Below, piece by piece: positions 17,865-27,086 of a stretch of 64,000 bases of DNA. The position numbers and the translations under genes were made by a program. The stretch comes from Pedobacter jeongneungensis (GTDB lineage: Bacteria; Bacteroidota; Bacteroidia; Sphingobacteriales; Sphingobacteriaceae). The DNA lies in contig NZ_AYMG01000001.1 of assembly GCF_000633455.1 (NCBI RefSeq), positions 496,001-560,000 on the forward strand, in the 5' to 3' direction. Below the pieces are notes generated by a model that saw nothing but the letters and a program-made list of their open reading frames with translations, did no database searches and was not told where the DNA came from. The stretch's first letter is position 1. Every line of letters begins with the position of its first letter.

Positions 17865-18662
17865 ATGAAGATATTTTCTAATTTATTCGCCTGCCTGTTT
17901 ATTGCTATGGCTTTAACAGGTTGTACTAAAAATGTACTCGATTATGGCGAAACCGAAAAGTTGACCAGCGATCAGGCACTGTTAAAGGTAAATTACGCCT
18001 CCTATTATTATAATAACAGGGCCATAGCCATTAAAATTAACGATAAAAGGGTAAGTAGCGTAATTACTGCCCGTACACCATTTCCTGGTGGTGGGTACAA
18101 CACAGGGGGGAGTTCTACTGCCGATTTTCTTGCGGTAAACCCAGGCAATTTGAAACTCTCCATTATCCTTCCAAAAAAGAAAGACGACGGAACAGATTCA
18201 CTGGTACTGTACAGCACCACGTTTCAGATCCAGGCAGGCAAAAACTATGTTGCCCACATCACAGATACAGCTGCTTTTACTAAAAATGTATTAACAGAAG
18301 AAAGTTTCGTTAGGCCTGATACGGCATATTGTAAATACAGGTTTATCAACCTGATGCCTAATGTTCCATCGGTAGATCTGTATTATGGAACCAGTGCCAC
18401 TGATAACACAAAAGACTCGCTGATTGCTGGGAATGTAAATTATCTGAACATTACCAATGAGATTAAACTAAGGTCTGCGCAATCAAAAACCTGGAAAATC
18501 AGGCCGGCAGGGGCAGCCGTAACCACAGCAACGGTTCTGGCGAATTATACCAGTGCGAGTACCTTTTTAAACCAAAGGGTTTATACCATTTTTGCGAGTG
18601 GCTACAATGGCATTAGTACTGCACCGCGGAGGCCTTATGTATCCTTCTTTTTGATAAGATAA
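17865..18662 (+). CDS. DUF4397 domain lipoprotein
   Basis: 265 residues with a lipobox ALTGC (Cys20). The body matches the DUF4397 pattern of two similar beta-rich halves: LLKVNYASYYYNNRAIAIKIN...GGSSTADFLAVNPGNLKLSI and YCKYRFINLMPNVPSVDLYYG...NYLNITNEIKLRSAQSKTWKIRPAG. Function is not known; these lipoproteins often follow SusC/SusD pairs and may be additional surface binding proteins. It starts 24 bp after the susD2 stop, is the last gene of the operon, and is followed by a strong terminator. Confidence 0.85.
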   Translation: MKIFSNLFACLFIAMALTGCTKNVLDYGETEKLTSDQALLKVNYASYYYNNRAIAIKINDKRVSSVITARTPFPGGGYNTGGSSTADFLAVNPGNLKLSIILPKKKDDGTDSLVLYSTTFQIQAGKNYVAHITDTAAFTKNVLTEESFVRPDTAYCKYRFINLMPNVPSVDLYYGTSATDNTKDSLIAGNVNYLNITNEIKLRSAQSKTWKIRPAGAAVTTATVLANYTSASTFLNQRVYTIFASGYNGISTAPRRPYVSFFLIR

Positions 18663-18683
18663 TTTTCTCTCTTTCATTTAGTT

Positions 18684-18719
18684 TAAGCCACCGCTAAATT
18701 TTAGCGGTGGCTTTTTTTG
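18684..18719 (+). terminator. Rho-independent terminator of the susC2 operon
   Basis: Stem AAGCCACCGCTAAA / TTTAGCGGTGGCTT followed by TTTTTT; the two arms are perfectly complementary. Confidence 0.93.
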
Positions 18720-18758
18720 TTAAAAATAATTTTATTAAAGATATCAGAACCTATTTAA

Positions 18759-18785
18759 TTGCGCCTTTATGCGGTTTTTTGCAAT
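18759..18785. promoter_or_regulatory. Triple 10-bp-phased TGC boxes (distal), susC3
   Basis: TTGCG 18759, ATGCG 18769 and TTGCA 18779, the same spacing and order (two TGCG boxes then TTGCAATAA) as at 12954 before susC2. Surrounding sequence is otherwise not conserved, which argues for a functional site instead of a simple duplication. Confidence 0.6.
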
Positions 18786-18871
18786 AATATCAAACTAATT
18801 ACAATATAAAGCCTCTGAATATTTGTAAATAAGTGGAAAACAATTATGATATTTACTTAAAATTCAGGAAT

Positions 18872-18888
18872 ATGCGGTATTCTGCGTG
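18872..18888. promoter_or_regulatory. Double 10-bp-phased TGCG boxes (proximal), susC3
   Basis: ATGCG 18872 and CTGCG 18882 (then TGTTTATGA), matching CTGCG/TTGCG and TGTTTTGA before susC2. The boxes lie 60 bp before the susC3 start. Confidence 0.55.
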
Positions 18889-18931
18889 TTTATGAATCCG
18901 AACTAACAACAAACATCATTAACTAGTGTTT

Positions 18932-21900
18932 ATGAAAAAAAAATTACTATCAATCTTTTTTGGTGTGTTTTTGCTGGTGGCTCACGCCATTGCGCAACAA
19001 AGCACCATTACGGGTAAGGTTACATCAGAAGATGGACCAATACCAGGGGTTTCTGTTAAAATAAAAACAGGAACCACAGTAGTACAAACTGATGGCAATG
19101 GAGTTTATTCCATAAAAGCCAGCAAAGGCGAAACCCTCGTATTTTCTTTTATTGGTTATGTAAGTCAGGAGAAAACCGTGAGTGACAGCAATACCATTAA
19201 TGTGGCATTGGCTTCCGAGTCGAAAGGACTACAAGAGGTTGTAGTTGTGGCTTTTGGTACGCAGAAAAAAGCAAACTTAACAGGGGCGGTAACAACGGTT
19301 GATGTTACCAAAACTTTTGGCAGTAAACCCTTAAACGATCCTACAAAAGCCTTACAGGGTATCGTTCCTGGTTTAACCATTACTTATGGAAACGGTGGGT
19401 TAACCTCTTCACCGAACATCAACATCAGGGGAGTTGGATCAATAAACGGAACCAGCAAACCATTGATTATTGTAGACAATGTGGAAACACCTGATCTTTC
19501 GATTATTAACCCGGCCGACATTGAAAGTGTTTCTGTATTAAAAGATGCGGCATCAACTTCAATTTATGGAGCAAGGGCCGCATTTGGCGTGGTCTTAATC
19601 AAGACCAAATCGGGTAAGAAAAACCAGCCGACAAAAATAGTTTACACCAACAACTTCTCGTGGAACAAACCAACGATACTGGCCGATTTTGCCAACCCTG
19701 TTGACGAATTGCAGGCCCTTTATGATGCATCGGTTAGGGCAGGTACAACTTCGCCCGAAACTTTTGGTATGCAGTTAACCAAGCTCAGGGATGGTATTGC
19801 AAACTGGCAAAATAAATATGCTGCTACGAATACTGGAAATGATATGATATTGGGTCAGGATTTTGATTACGTAGATGGGCGTGTTTATTTCTACAAGGTG
19901 TGGCATCCTAAAAAGGAAATGCTGAAAGATTATACCGCTCAATCAAATCATAATTTAAGCTTACAGGGTGGAAGCGATAAAATCGGCTATTATTTATCTG
20001 GCGGTTATGCAAATGAGGGTGGTATCTTCAAATTAAATCCTGATGAGCTTACTAAATACAACATCAGCGGTTCGATAAATGTGGCGGCAACCAAATGGTT
20101 GGATGTTGATGCTAAATTCTTATACAGGAACTTTAAATATGATTATCCATATCAATACCAAAATTACTGGTATTACTTTTGGCGTTGGGGTTCTTATTTT
20201 CCTTATGGTAAATATAACGGAAACTATTTCAGGCATACTCCTGCCTATCTGGCAAATGCGCAAACATCTAGTGTTACCGAAAATTATAGCCGGGTAGATT
20301 TGGGTGCAACCATTAAAATTACCAAAGATTTAAGTATTCGTGCTGATTACACCTTGGGTAGAACAAATGCATTAAGGCATGAAGTTGGTGGACCAATTAA
20401 TGCAATTGATTTTTGGACAGCAGGTACACCACCGCTTCTGGCAAATATTGCAACAGCAGCGCAGGATGTGGTGAGTTACGGTGAAACCAGAAATATGGTG
20501 AATACGCTAAATGCTTATGCCACTTATCAAAAAACTCTTGCTACCGATCATAATATTAAAATTACCGCTGGTGTAAACTCCGAAAATTATGACAACGTCC
20601 AGTTTACAGCGGCAAGAAACACCATTTTAGACCCTACAAGACCAGAACTTTCTTTAGCAGTAGGTACGCAACTGGCCAGTGGTATACATGGCAGCACAAT
20701 TAATGGTGTTCCATACCCTGTTGGAGCATATGCAGGTTATTTTGGCCGTTTTAATTACGATTACAAAGGGAAATACCTGTTGGAGTTAAATGGAAGATAC
20801 GACGGTTCTTCTGCATTTTCCAAATTGGATAGATGGGGCTTTTTCCCTTCTGCTTCTGCGGGTTACCGTTTAACCGAAGAAAAATTTATGAGCTTTATCA
20901 AGCCATATGTTGATGAGGTTAAATTTAGGGCCTCTTATGGTTCGGTTGGTAACCAAAATGTTGGTGGCCAGTATTATATCCCGTCAATGGCTGCATCAGG
21001 TGTTAATTGGATCACGCCTACTGGAACAACATTAACTACGGGTATTGCAGCACCCATTCCGGTTGCCCAGTCGTTAACCTGGGAGAAAATTCAAACACTT
21101 GATTTTGGTACCGACATCCGTTTACTGAAAAACCTTGTTGGTTTATCGGTTGATTATTATCAACGCGATACCAAAGGCATGTTGCAGCAGTCTTCTGTTC
21201 CGGCTACTTTTGGATCTGCAGGCCCCAGAATTAATGCAGGAAATTTTAGAAACCGTGGTTACGAAATCAGTTTAGATTTAAATTATCCGGTTAGCCAGGA
21301 TCTTAACCTATATGCTACCCTAACCCTGGCAGATAATAAAACAGTATTTACAAAATGGAACAACCCATCTAATTTAATTTATCAGAATAATCCAAACTAT
21401 CAGAACGCTGGTTTTTATGTAGGGCAGCAATATGGTGAAATCTGGGGATTCGAAACAGAAGGTTTTTTTCAATCTGCAGACGAAGTGAAAAACTCTGCTA
21501 GTCAGGTGGCTTTGCAAAATGGAAACTTTGTTTACGGGGTGGGTGATGTTAAGTACAAAGATTTAAATGGCGATGGCGTAATTAACCAAGGTAAGGGAAC
21601 AGCTGATGATCATGGTGATTTAAAAGTGATTGGCAATAGTCAGCCCAGGTATCAGTACAGTGCCCGTTTAGGTGGAACTTTTAAAGGCTTTGATATCGAT
21701 GTATATATTCAGGGCGTAGGAAAGCGCGATTATTGGGGTCTGGGTACCATGATTATCCCTGCTTATGGCAATGCCGATATTATGTATGCTAACCAACTAG
21801 ACTTCTGGACACCTTCAAATCCAAACGCATTTTATCCACGTCCATATATTGGCAATAGTGCAACCAAAATTGCTCAATTTCCTGCAAGTGGAAACAACTT

Positions 21901-22162
21901 CTACCCCCAATCTAAATATTTATTAAACCTGGCTTATGCCCGTTTAAAGAATGTAACCATAGGCTATACCTTACCAAATAACTGGTTGAAAAAATATGGT
22001 GTAGAGAAATTTAGAATTTACGTGAGTGGACAAAATCTGGCAACAATTTCAAACGTGGGTGCACCAATAGATCCTGAAATGACAGATGGAGAAGCTGGCT
22101 ACACAGGCCGTACCTTTCCGTTTAACAGACAATATTCTTTCGGTGTTAACTTAACATTATAA
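18932..22162 (+). CDS. SusC/RagA family TonB-dependent outer-membrane transporter 3
   Basis: 1076 residues from the ATG at 18932. A GTG two codons earlier (18926) is less likely, since the ATG begins MKKKLLSIFFGVFLLVAHA, a standard signal peptide. The regulatory-like domain begins QQSTITGKVTSEDGPIPGVSVKI and is very like that of susC2. The plug has LQEVVVVAFGTQKKANLTGAVTTVD and NPADIESVSVLKDAASTSIYGARAAFGVVLIKTKSG. The barrel ends GRTFPFNRQYSFGVNLTL. It pairs with the SusD gene 8 bp downstream. The shared upstream boxes suggest control by the DeoR protein encoded 6 kb away. Confidence 0.95.
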   Translation: MKKKLLSIFFGVFLLVAHAIAQQSTITGKVTSEDGPIPGVSVKIKTGTTVVQTDGNGVYSIKASKGETLVFSFIGYVSQEKTVSDSNTINVALASESKGLQEVVVVAFGTQKKANLTGAVTTVDVTKTFGSKPLNDPTKALQGIVPGLTITYGNGGLTSSPNINIRGVGSINGTSKPLIIVDNVETPDLSIINPADIESVSVLKDAASTSIYGARAAFGVVLIKTKSGKKNQPTKIVYTNNFSWNKPTILADFANPVDELQALYDASVRAGTTSPETFGMQLTKLRDGIANWQNKYAATNTGNDMILGQDFDYVDGRVYFYKVWHPKKEMLKDYTAQSNHNLSLQGGSDKIGYYLSGGYANEGGIFKLNPDELTKYNISGSINVAATKWLDVDAKFLYRNFKYDYPYQYQNYWYYFWRWGSYFPYGKYNGNYFRHTPAYLANAQTSSVTENYSRVDLGATIKITKDLSIRADYTLGRTNALRHEVGGPINAIDFWTAGTPPLLANIATAAQDVVSYGETRNMVNTLNAYATYQKTLATDHNIKITAGVNSENYDNVQFTAARNTILDPTRPELSLAVGTQLASGIHGSTINGVPYPVGAYAGYFGRFNYDYKGKYLLELNGRYDGSSAFSKLDRWGFFPSASAGYRLTEEKFMSFIKPYVDEVKFRASYGSVGNQNVGGQYYIPSMAASGVNWITPTGTTLTTGIAAPIPVAQSLTWEKIQTLDFGTDIRLLKNLVGLSVDYYQRDTKGMLQQSSVPATFGSAGPRINAGNFRNRGYEISLDLNYPVSQDLNLYATLTLADNKTVFTKWNNPSNLIYQNNPNYQNAGFYVGQQYGEIWGFETEGFFQSADEVKNSASQVALQNGNFVYGVGDVKYKDLNGDGVINQGKGTADDHGDLKVIGNSQPRYQYSARLGGTFKGFDIDVYIQGVGKRDYWGLGTMIIPAYGNADIMYANQLDFWTPSNPNAFYPRPYIGNSATKIAQFPASGNNFYPQSKYLLNLAYARLKNVTIGYTLPNNWLKKYGVEKFRIYVSGQNLATISNVGAPIDPEMTDGEAGYTGRTFPFNRQYSFGVNLTL

Positions 22163-22170
22163 TAAGAACG

Positions 22171-23823
22171 ATGAAATTAACTAAATCAATACTATATCTA
22201 TCATTTATTGCAATTCTGGGCATTAGCTGTTCTAAAGACTTAAATATAGATACACCAGATCAGTTTTCTGATGATAACTTCTGGACAAGTGAAAATAATG
22301 TGCGTACCTATAACTGGGGTTTTTATGCCCTGTTTACCGGTTTTGGAACAGGTACAACCGCCGATTTTTATTTTTCTACCTTAACGGATGATCAGGATGC
22401 GGCAACCTTTCAAAATTTTGCATTAACAGCACCAACTACTTCAGCCGATTGGGACTGGACCTACGTGCGCAAAGCCAATATTATGCTAGAACGTACCAGC
22501 AAGGTGCCGATGAGCGATGAAGCGAAAAAACACTGGAACGGGATTGCTAAATTTTTTAGGGCGATGGATTACTTCAGTAAAGTTAAAACTTTTGGTGGTG
22601 TGCCTTACATCGGTAAATCGTTGGATATTTCTCAAACCGATGTAATTTACAAACCCCGCGATAGCCGTCAATTGGTAATGGACAGTGTTTTAAGTGATAT
22701 TAATTATGCTGTAGAAAATATCCGTGTTAACGACGGCGATAACGTTGTAAACCGCGATGTTGCCTTGGCTTTGAAAGCCAGGATCTGTCTTTTTGAAGGT
22801 TCTTACAGGGTTTATCATACCGAATTAGCATTGCCAGATGCAGATAAATTTTTAACACAGGGTAAAGATGCCTGCGAAAAATTAATGACTGGTAAATATC
22901 TCCTTAATGCGGATTACAGAAGTATTTACAGTTCAATGGATCTGGCCGGAAACAAAGAAGTATTACTTTATAAAAAATATCTGGCCGGTGTATTAACGCA
23001 CTCTGTAATCGGTTATACCAACAGTACCACTCAAATGAGCGGTTTAACAAAATCAGCTGTTGATGCTTATCCTGCAATTGATGGTTTACCAATTGGGCAA
23101 TCGCCACTTTATCAGGGCGACAATACCATTACTACGCTTAGGGCAAACCGTGATAACCGCTTATTAGGCACAATCGATAACTTTTTGTGTTACAACGGTA
23201 CTTTGGTAAATGGTTACAGCTCGAGCACCGGTTACCGTCCTTCTAAATTTTTAAACCCGGCTTCCAACCAGCTGGCACCTTATAACGAAACGGATGCGCC
23301 GATTTTTTACTATCCTGAGGTTTTACTTAATTATGGAGAAATTACAGCAATCCTTGATCAATTAGGCAAACTTACTTTTACCCAGGCTGATATGGATAAA
23401 TCAATTAACCTTTTAAGAACCCGGGCAGGGATTACCAAGCTAACTGTTACCGGTGGAGGAAATGTAGCTGCGGGAGGAACTGCTGTTGCCGATCCGAAAA
23501 GAGATGCTGATGTTTCTGCTTTAATGTGGGAAATAAGACGCGAGCGCAGAGTAGAATTAATGATGAATGGATTTAGATACCAGGATTTGATGCGCTGGAA
23601 AAAAGGTGAATATCTGGATAGAGCAAAAAATGTAGAAGCTTTCTTAGGTGCCAAAGTACCAGATAACGGTAAGGTGTTAAGAAATGCACAAGGCTATATT
23701 GTGCCTTATGCTACAACTTTAACCAGAACATTTGTTGATCCAAAAAATTATTTGTCGGCAATTCCTACCGGTCAAATTAGTTTGTATCCTGCAAATACAC
23801 TGCAGCAAAATCCAGGCTGGTAA
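22171..23823 (+). CDS. SusD/RagB family surface lipoprotein 3
   Basis: 550 residues. Lipobox ILGISC (Cys20), then SKDLNIDTPDQFSDDNFWTSENNVRTYNWGFYALF, a classical RagB/SusD beginning. Internal TPR-like helices include RKANIMLERTSKVP and WNGIAKFFRAMDYFSKVKTFGGVPY; the C-terminal IRRERRVELMMNGFRYQDLMRWKKGEYL is the family's usual end motif. It binds the ligand of SusC3 on the cell surface. The operon ends with the terminator at 23844, which also serves the convergent phosphoesterase gene. Confidence 0.95.
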   Translation: MKLTKSILYLSFIAILGISCSKDLNIDTPDQFSDDNFWTSENNVRTYNWGFYALFTGFGTGTTADFYFSTLTDDQDAATFQNFALTAPTTSADWDWTYVRKANIMLERTSKVPMSDEAKKHWNGIAKFFRAMDYFSKVKTFGGVPYIGKSLDISQTDVIYKPRDSRQLVMDSVLSDINYAVENIRVNDGDNVVNRDVALALKARICLFEGSYRVYHTELALPDADKFLTQGKDACEKLMTGKYLLNADYRSIYSSMDLAGNKEVLLYKKYLAGVLTHSVIGYTNSTTQMSGLTKSAVDAYPAIDGLPIGQSPLYQGDNTITTLRANRDNRLLGTIDNFLCYNGTLVNGYSSSTGYRPSKFLNPASNQLAPYNETDAPIFYYPEVLLNYGEITAILDQLGKLTFTQADMDKSINLLRTRAGITKLTVTGGGNVAAGGTAVADPKRDADVSALMWEIRRERRVELMMNGFRYQDLMRWKKGEYLDRAKNVEAFLGAKVPDNGKVLRNAQGYIVPYATTLTRTFVDPKNYLSAIPTGQISLYPANTLQQNPGW

Positions 23824-23843
23824 TGTAATTTGAAATAATTGAT

Positions 23844-23880
23844 AACCTCCTCAAATTAATTTTTGAGGAGGTTTTTTTTA
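23844..23880. terminator. Bidirectional terminator after susD3
   Basis: Stem AACCTCCTCAAA / TTTGAGGAGGTT with a short AT loop and a T-run on the plus strand; AT-rich flanks allow use from both sides between convergent genes. Confidence 0.9.
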
Positions 23881-23886
23881 TACCTG

Positions 23887-25719
23887 TTATTTTGTTTTTA
23901 ACCATACCACTTTACCATCCATGGTGCTGGCCAGGATATTTTTACTGTCAATCACATTCACGGTATTGATCATCGAGTTATCTATTTTATGTGCCCACAC
24001 TGTACTTTGCTGTTTAGGATCAATGGCGTAAATCACGCCGTTTTTTGTGCCGAAAAATACCTTTCCATCTTTTTCGATTAACATGGAAGGAACGTGCTCA
24101 TAACCAAAACCAACATTATAACGCCATAAAATACCCGGATCTTGCGACTGTGCTTTGTAGGCTACAATTTCATCCTGCATGGTTTTGCCGTAAATAACGG
24201 TGCTATCTGCTGACTGGCCAATCGATTCGCGGACCGTAGCTTCTTTGTTCCGCCATAGCGTACTGCCGTTTTTTGCGTCAATGGCCGTTAAATAACGGTC
24301 GGGAGCAGCAATATACACAATACCCTGATAAGCAACTGGCGTTACCATCGCCGGCGAAAACATTCTGTTGGCCTGTCCATTGTTCCATTTCCAGAGCAGG
24401 TTCCCTGTGTTGATCTCGAGGGCGTAGAGATGCCTGCCCCACGATCCAAAAATAATTTTGCCCTGATAAATAAGCGGTTTGCCCACTATAGTACCTTCAA
24501 CTGCTGCAAAAGCCCAGATTTCTTTTCCTGTTTTAACATCCAGGGCCCTAAAAGTATTATCGCTGCCACCAATGTATACTTGTTGGCCGTTAACCACTGG
24601 CGATCCCAGTACCGAATTCGCTGTTTCCTTATGCCAGATTTCTTTTCCGTTTTTAGCATTCAGCGCATAAATGGTTCCATCGCCCGAACCTAAAATAACG
24701 GTTCCGTTCACTGCCACAGGAGAAGAGTAGATAGCACCTTTGGTTTTAAATGTCCATACTTTTTTGCCGGTATTCTTGTTTAAGGCCTCAACCAAACCCA
24801 AGCTGTTTCCAAAAATAACGTTGTTTGCAGCATAAGCTGGTGTGTTTACCACATTGGCGTTTGAGTGATAAGACCAAACTTCTTTCGTATCCTGATATTT
24901 ATTGTTGAGGGCAAAATCGGGACGTTCGTATTTTTTCTGATCAGCTGCAAAAGTTTTCAACGCAATTTTTCGCCATACCGGAAGGATATCCTGCGTTGGT
25001 TTTTTGGTCTGAAAAAATACCGTGTCTTTGGTCATGCTCACAATATTGTATCCGCCAATGCTGTCTTTCGCCCTTAAATTGGAACGTCCCATAGTAGCTT
25101 CAATGCCTTCAAAATTGTAAGGATGGTTGTTATGGCCATGGCCACATATCGCATATTGAATGTTGTATTTCTTCAAACGATCTGTGGCTTCATACCAGTT
25201 GTCTAAACTATTATCCAGTGGGTAGTGGTTGGCAAAAACTATGGGCATATTTTTAGGTGTGGCTTTAAGCACACTATCTAACCAAACCGTGGCATCTCTT
25301 GGGATATGTCCGTCACTCATCCGCACATAAGGCCCCGAAGCACAGGCAATAAAACGGTAGCCATTATGATCGAAAACAAATTTATCGCCGCCAAACTCTT
25401 TTATGAAATTTACACCTCCTGATTCCGACCAACCTGTATCGTGGTTACCTGGGATAATGTGGTAAGGTTTGTTTAATTTTGAAAGGATGTCTTTTGCCAG
25501 TCTAAGTTCATTATTGGTGCCCATTTCGGTAATGTCACCAGTAATAATTACAAAATCGATGTCTTTTAATGTGTTAAGGTCTGCAACGGTTCTGTTTAGG
25601 TCTTCTTCCCCTGTCGGCGAACCCACATGTGTATCAGTTACAAAAGCATATTTAAAATTCTGGGCTTTTACAGAGAGCGATAAGAGAATAGCAAACAGTA
25701 AAAGAATGCGGTGTTTCAT
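23887..25719 (-). CDS. Secreted calcineurin-like phosphoesterase fused to a PQQ-type beta-propeller
   Basis: 610 residues with a signal peptide (MKHRILLLFAILLSLSVKAQ). Residues 22 to about 245 are a metallophosphoesterase with all family metal motifs: D29-x-H31, GD62xxE, GNHD (91-94), NHYP and GHGHNNHP. From about residue 290 there are repeated tryptophan-containing propeller blades (KKVWTFKTKGAIYSSPVAVNGTVILGSGDG and several like it), the PQQ/WD-like beta-propeller type without need for PQQ itself. Probably a periplasmic or surface enzyme acting on a phosphodiester or phosphomonoester; the propeller may bind a partner or substrate. It converges on susC3-susD3. No TTGCG boxes are seen upstream, so co-regulation is not supported. 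Confidence 0.88.
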   Translation of the reverse strand: MKHRILLLFAILLSLSVKAQNFKYAFVTDTHVGSPTGEEDLNRTVADLNTLKDIDFVIITGDITEMGTNNELRLAKDILSKLNKPYHIIPGNHDTGWSESGGVNFIKEFGGDKFVFDHNGYRFIACASGPYVRMSDGHIPRDATVWLDSVLKATPKNMPIVFANHYPLDNSLDNWYEATDRLKKYNIQYAICGHGHNNHPYNFEGIEATMGRSNLRAKDSIGGYNIVSMTKDTVFFQTKKPTQDILPVWRKIALKTFAADQKKYERPDFALNNKYQDTKEVWSYHSNANVVNTPAYAANNVIFGNSLGLVEALNKNTGKKVWTFKTKGAIYSSPVAVNGTVILGSGDGTIYALNAKNGKEIWHKETANSVLGSPVVNGQQVYIGGSDNTFRALDVKTGKEIWAFAAVEGTIVGKPLIYQGKIIFGSWGRHLYALEINTGNLLWKWNNGQANRMFSPAMVTPVAYQGIVYIAAPDRYLTAIDAKNGSTLWRNKEATVRESIGQSADSTVIYGKTMQDEIVAYKAQSQDPGILWRYNVGFGYEHVPSMLIEKDGKVFFGTKNGVIYAIDPKQQSTVWAHKIDNSMINTVNVIDSKNILASTMDGKVVWLKTK

Positions 25720-25735
25720 AGTTGTTTTTTGTTAA

Positions 25736-26180
25736 ATTGTTTTACTATAAAAATCGACATTTTTTAGGGCTTAAACGGGCTTGTAATGCCAATTTTACGT
25801 GTTAAGTTAGGGTTAAATTGAGTCCGAAGTCTGATGACGGATGTCCGAAGTTTTAATACCTTACAGCGACAGGTTTAAACAGGTTATTACTTTTTGAACA
25901 TTGAATTTAATCATTAGTCCCATATCTTCATGCGAACCGAAGTGCTTGATTGGTGAGGCAGCGTGAAGCAATCTTTTCAGTCTGAAATGCCTCCCCAAGG
26001 CAAGCCTTTCAGGGAGGCATTCTGAGGCCAGGCGACCTGCACTTTCCGAACTTTAATAAACACAAATTGAGCAATCGTTTTTTGGCGCGTTTAAAATTCT
26101 GTGTTAATCAGTGTTTTGCGTGGCCATATAAGTTTCAATGAACTTATTCTTGAAAAAAACTTTTTTAAATCAACATTCCC
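25736..26180. other. Intergenic region without a gene, holding an inverted repeat
   Basis: About 450 bp between two minus-strand genes. The most structured part is 25986-26021, AATGCCTCCC with GGGAGGCATT around a 16-nt spacer, inside a 100-bp stretch (about 25935-26050) that also contains GAAGCAATCTTTT, a string seen in the GTCATTGCGAGG repeats. I see no open reading frame with recognisable content. Confidence 0.45.
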
Positions 26181-26183
26181 GCA

Positions 26184-26210
26184 ACAAAAAAGGCGGCCAT
26201 TGGCCGCCCT
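26184..26210 (-). terminator. Rho-independent terminator of the beta-barrel gene
   Basis: Minus-strand stem GGCGGCC / GGCCGCC with a 3-nt loop followed by a T-run (A-run at 26186-26191 on the plus strand), 22 bp beyond the stop codon. Confidence 0.88.
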
Positions 26211-26232
26211 TATACTTGTTCTCTTGTAAAAA

Positions 26233-26835
26233 CTACAAAATCTTAAACCCTAAACTCAATTGAAAAAGGTTTGGTTTCTGAGTGTATTTTTCACTTTTAC
26301 TGATATTTGATAAACCCGCTTCATAGCGTAAATCAACCGAAATACTACCTACATCTACACCCGCACCAAACTGTGCGCCCAATGCCTGGTTTTTGTAATT
26401 GCTAAAATCTGTTGCCTGTTGGTAAGCTGAGCTAAAAGTCGAATTTTCATCCAGGATAAATGAAATTACCGGGCCGGCCATTACACGGAAGTTTAAGTTT
26501 TTGGCACCGAATTTTGTTCCAAATAAAACAGGAATATCCAAAGTGGTGAACTTTACTTTTCCTTCAGCAGATACTTCGTTGCCGTTATCCTGTTGGATGC
26601 TGATAAATTTGTTGCCTTTACTGCCAATGTAAGCCTCAGGTTGTACATAAAAGCTGGCACCTCCAATACGTGCCCAGGCACCGATCTGATAGCCTAAACG
26701 GTTTTCTTCGCTTGCAAAATCTGCATTTAATTTGGCTAAATTTACACCTGCTTTAACCCCCAGGTTAAACGTTTGTGCCTTTGATGTTGCCCAACCCAGG
26801 GTTAGGAAAACAATAGAGAAGATAAGTTTTTTCAT
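26233..26835 (-). CDS. Outer-membrane beta-barrel protein (PorT-like family)
   Basis: 200 residues. A signal peptide (MKKLIFSIVFLTLGWATSKA) is followed by FNLGVKAGVNLAKLNADF, and the chain is made of alternating short amphipathic strands such as GYQIGAWARIGGASFYVQPEAYIG and FTTLDIPVLFGTKFGAKNLNFRVMAGPVIS, ending in LFQLSLGFKIL. This is the pattern of small 8- to 10-strand outer-membrane barrels (OMP_b-brl_2/PorT-like). These proteins are numerous in Bacteroidota and mostly of unknown function; a PorSS role should not be assumed. Confidence 0.85.
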   Translation of the reverse strand: MKKLIFSIVFLTLGWATSKAQTFNLGVKAGVNLAKLNADFASEENRLGYQIGAWARIGGASFYVQPEAYIGSKGNKFISIQQDNGNEVSAEGKVKFTTLDIPVLFGTKFGAKNLNFRVMAGPVISFILDENSTFSSAYQQATDFSNYKNQALGAQFGAGVDVGSISVDLRYEAGLSNISKSEKYTQKPNLFQLSLGFKIL

Positions 26836-27086
26836 GTTGTTTAATTGTTTTTAAGTTATAAACCGTAAACGGCGCTCTTGCGAATTTTGTGTGTGTGTTT
26901 TGTTCTTATGGTTTCTTTTCAAAATACGCCTAGCGGTTACTGTTCCGGAATTTGGTTTTATAACGCGCTTTTAACACAATTATCGTGCAAAAATTTCTCA
27001 CTGATGTCTACTTTTTTTGTCAGATCGCATAAAAAGGTATTAACCTGAGTAAATATTTTTTACTTTTGCATCAAATAAAATATGCC

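Noticed and set aside
18926-18931. GTG start for susC3
   Set aside because: The ATG at 18932 gives a normal signal peptide and the GTG adds two residues only.
27066-27086. TTG start of the small 71-aa protein
   Set aside because: The TTG is inside the -7 box TACTTTTGC; ATG 27087 is used.
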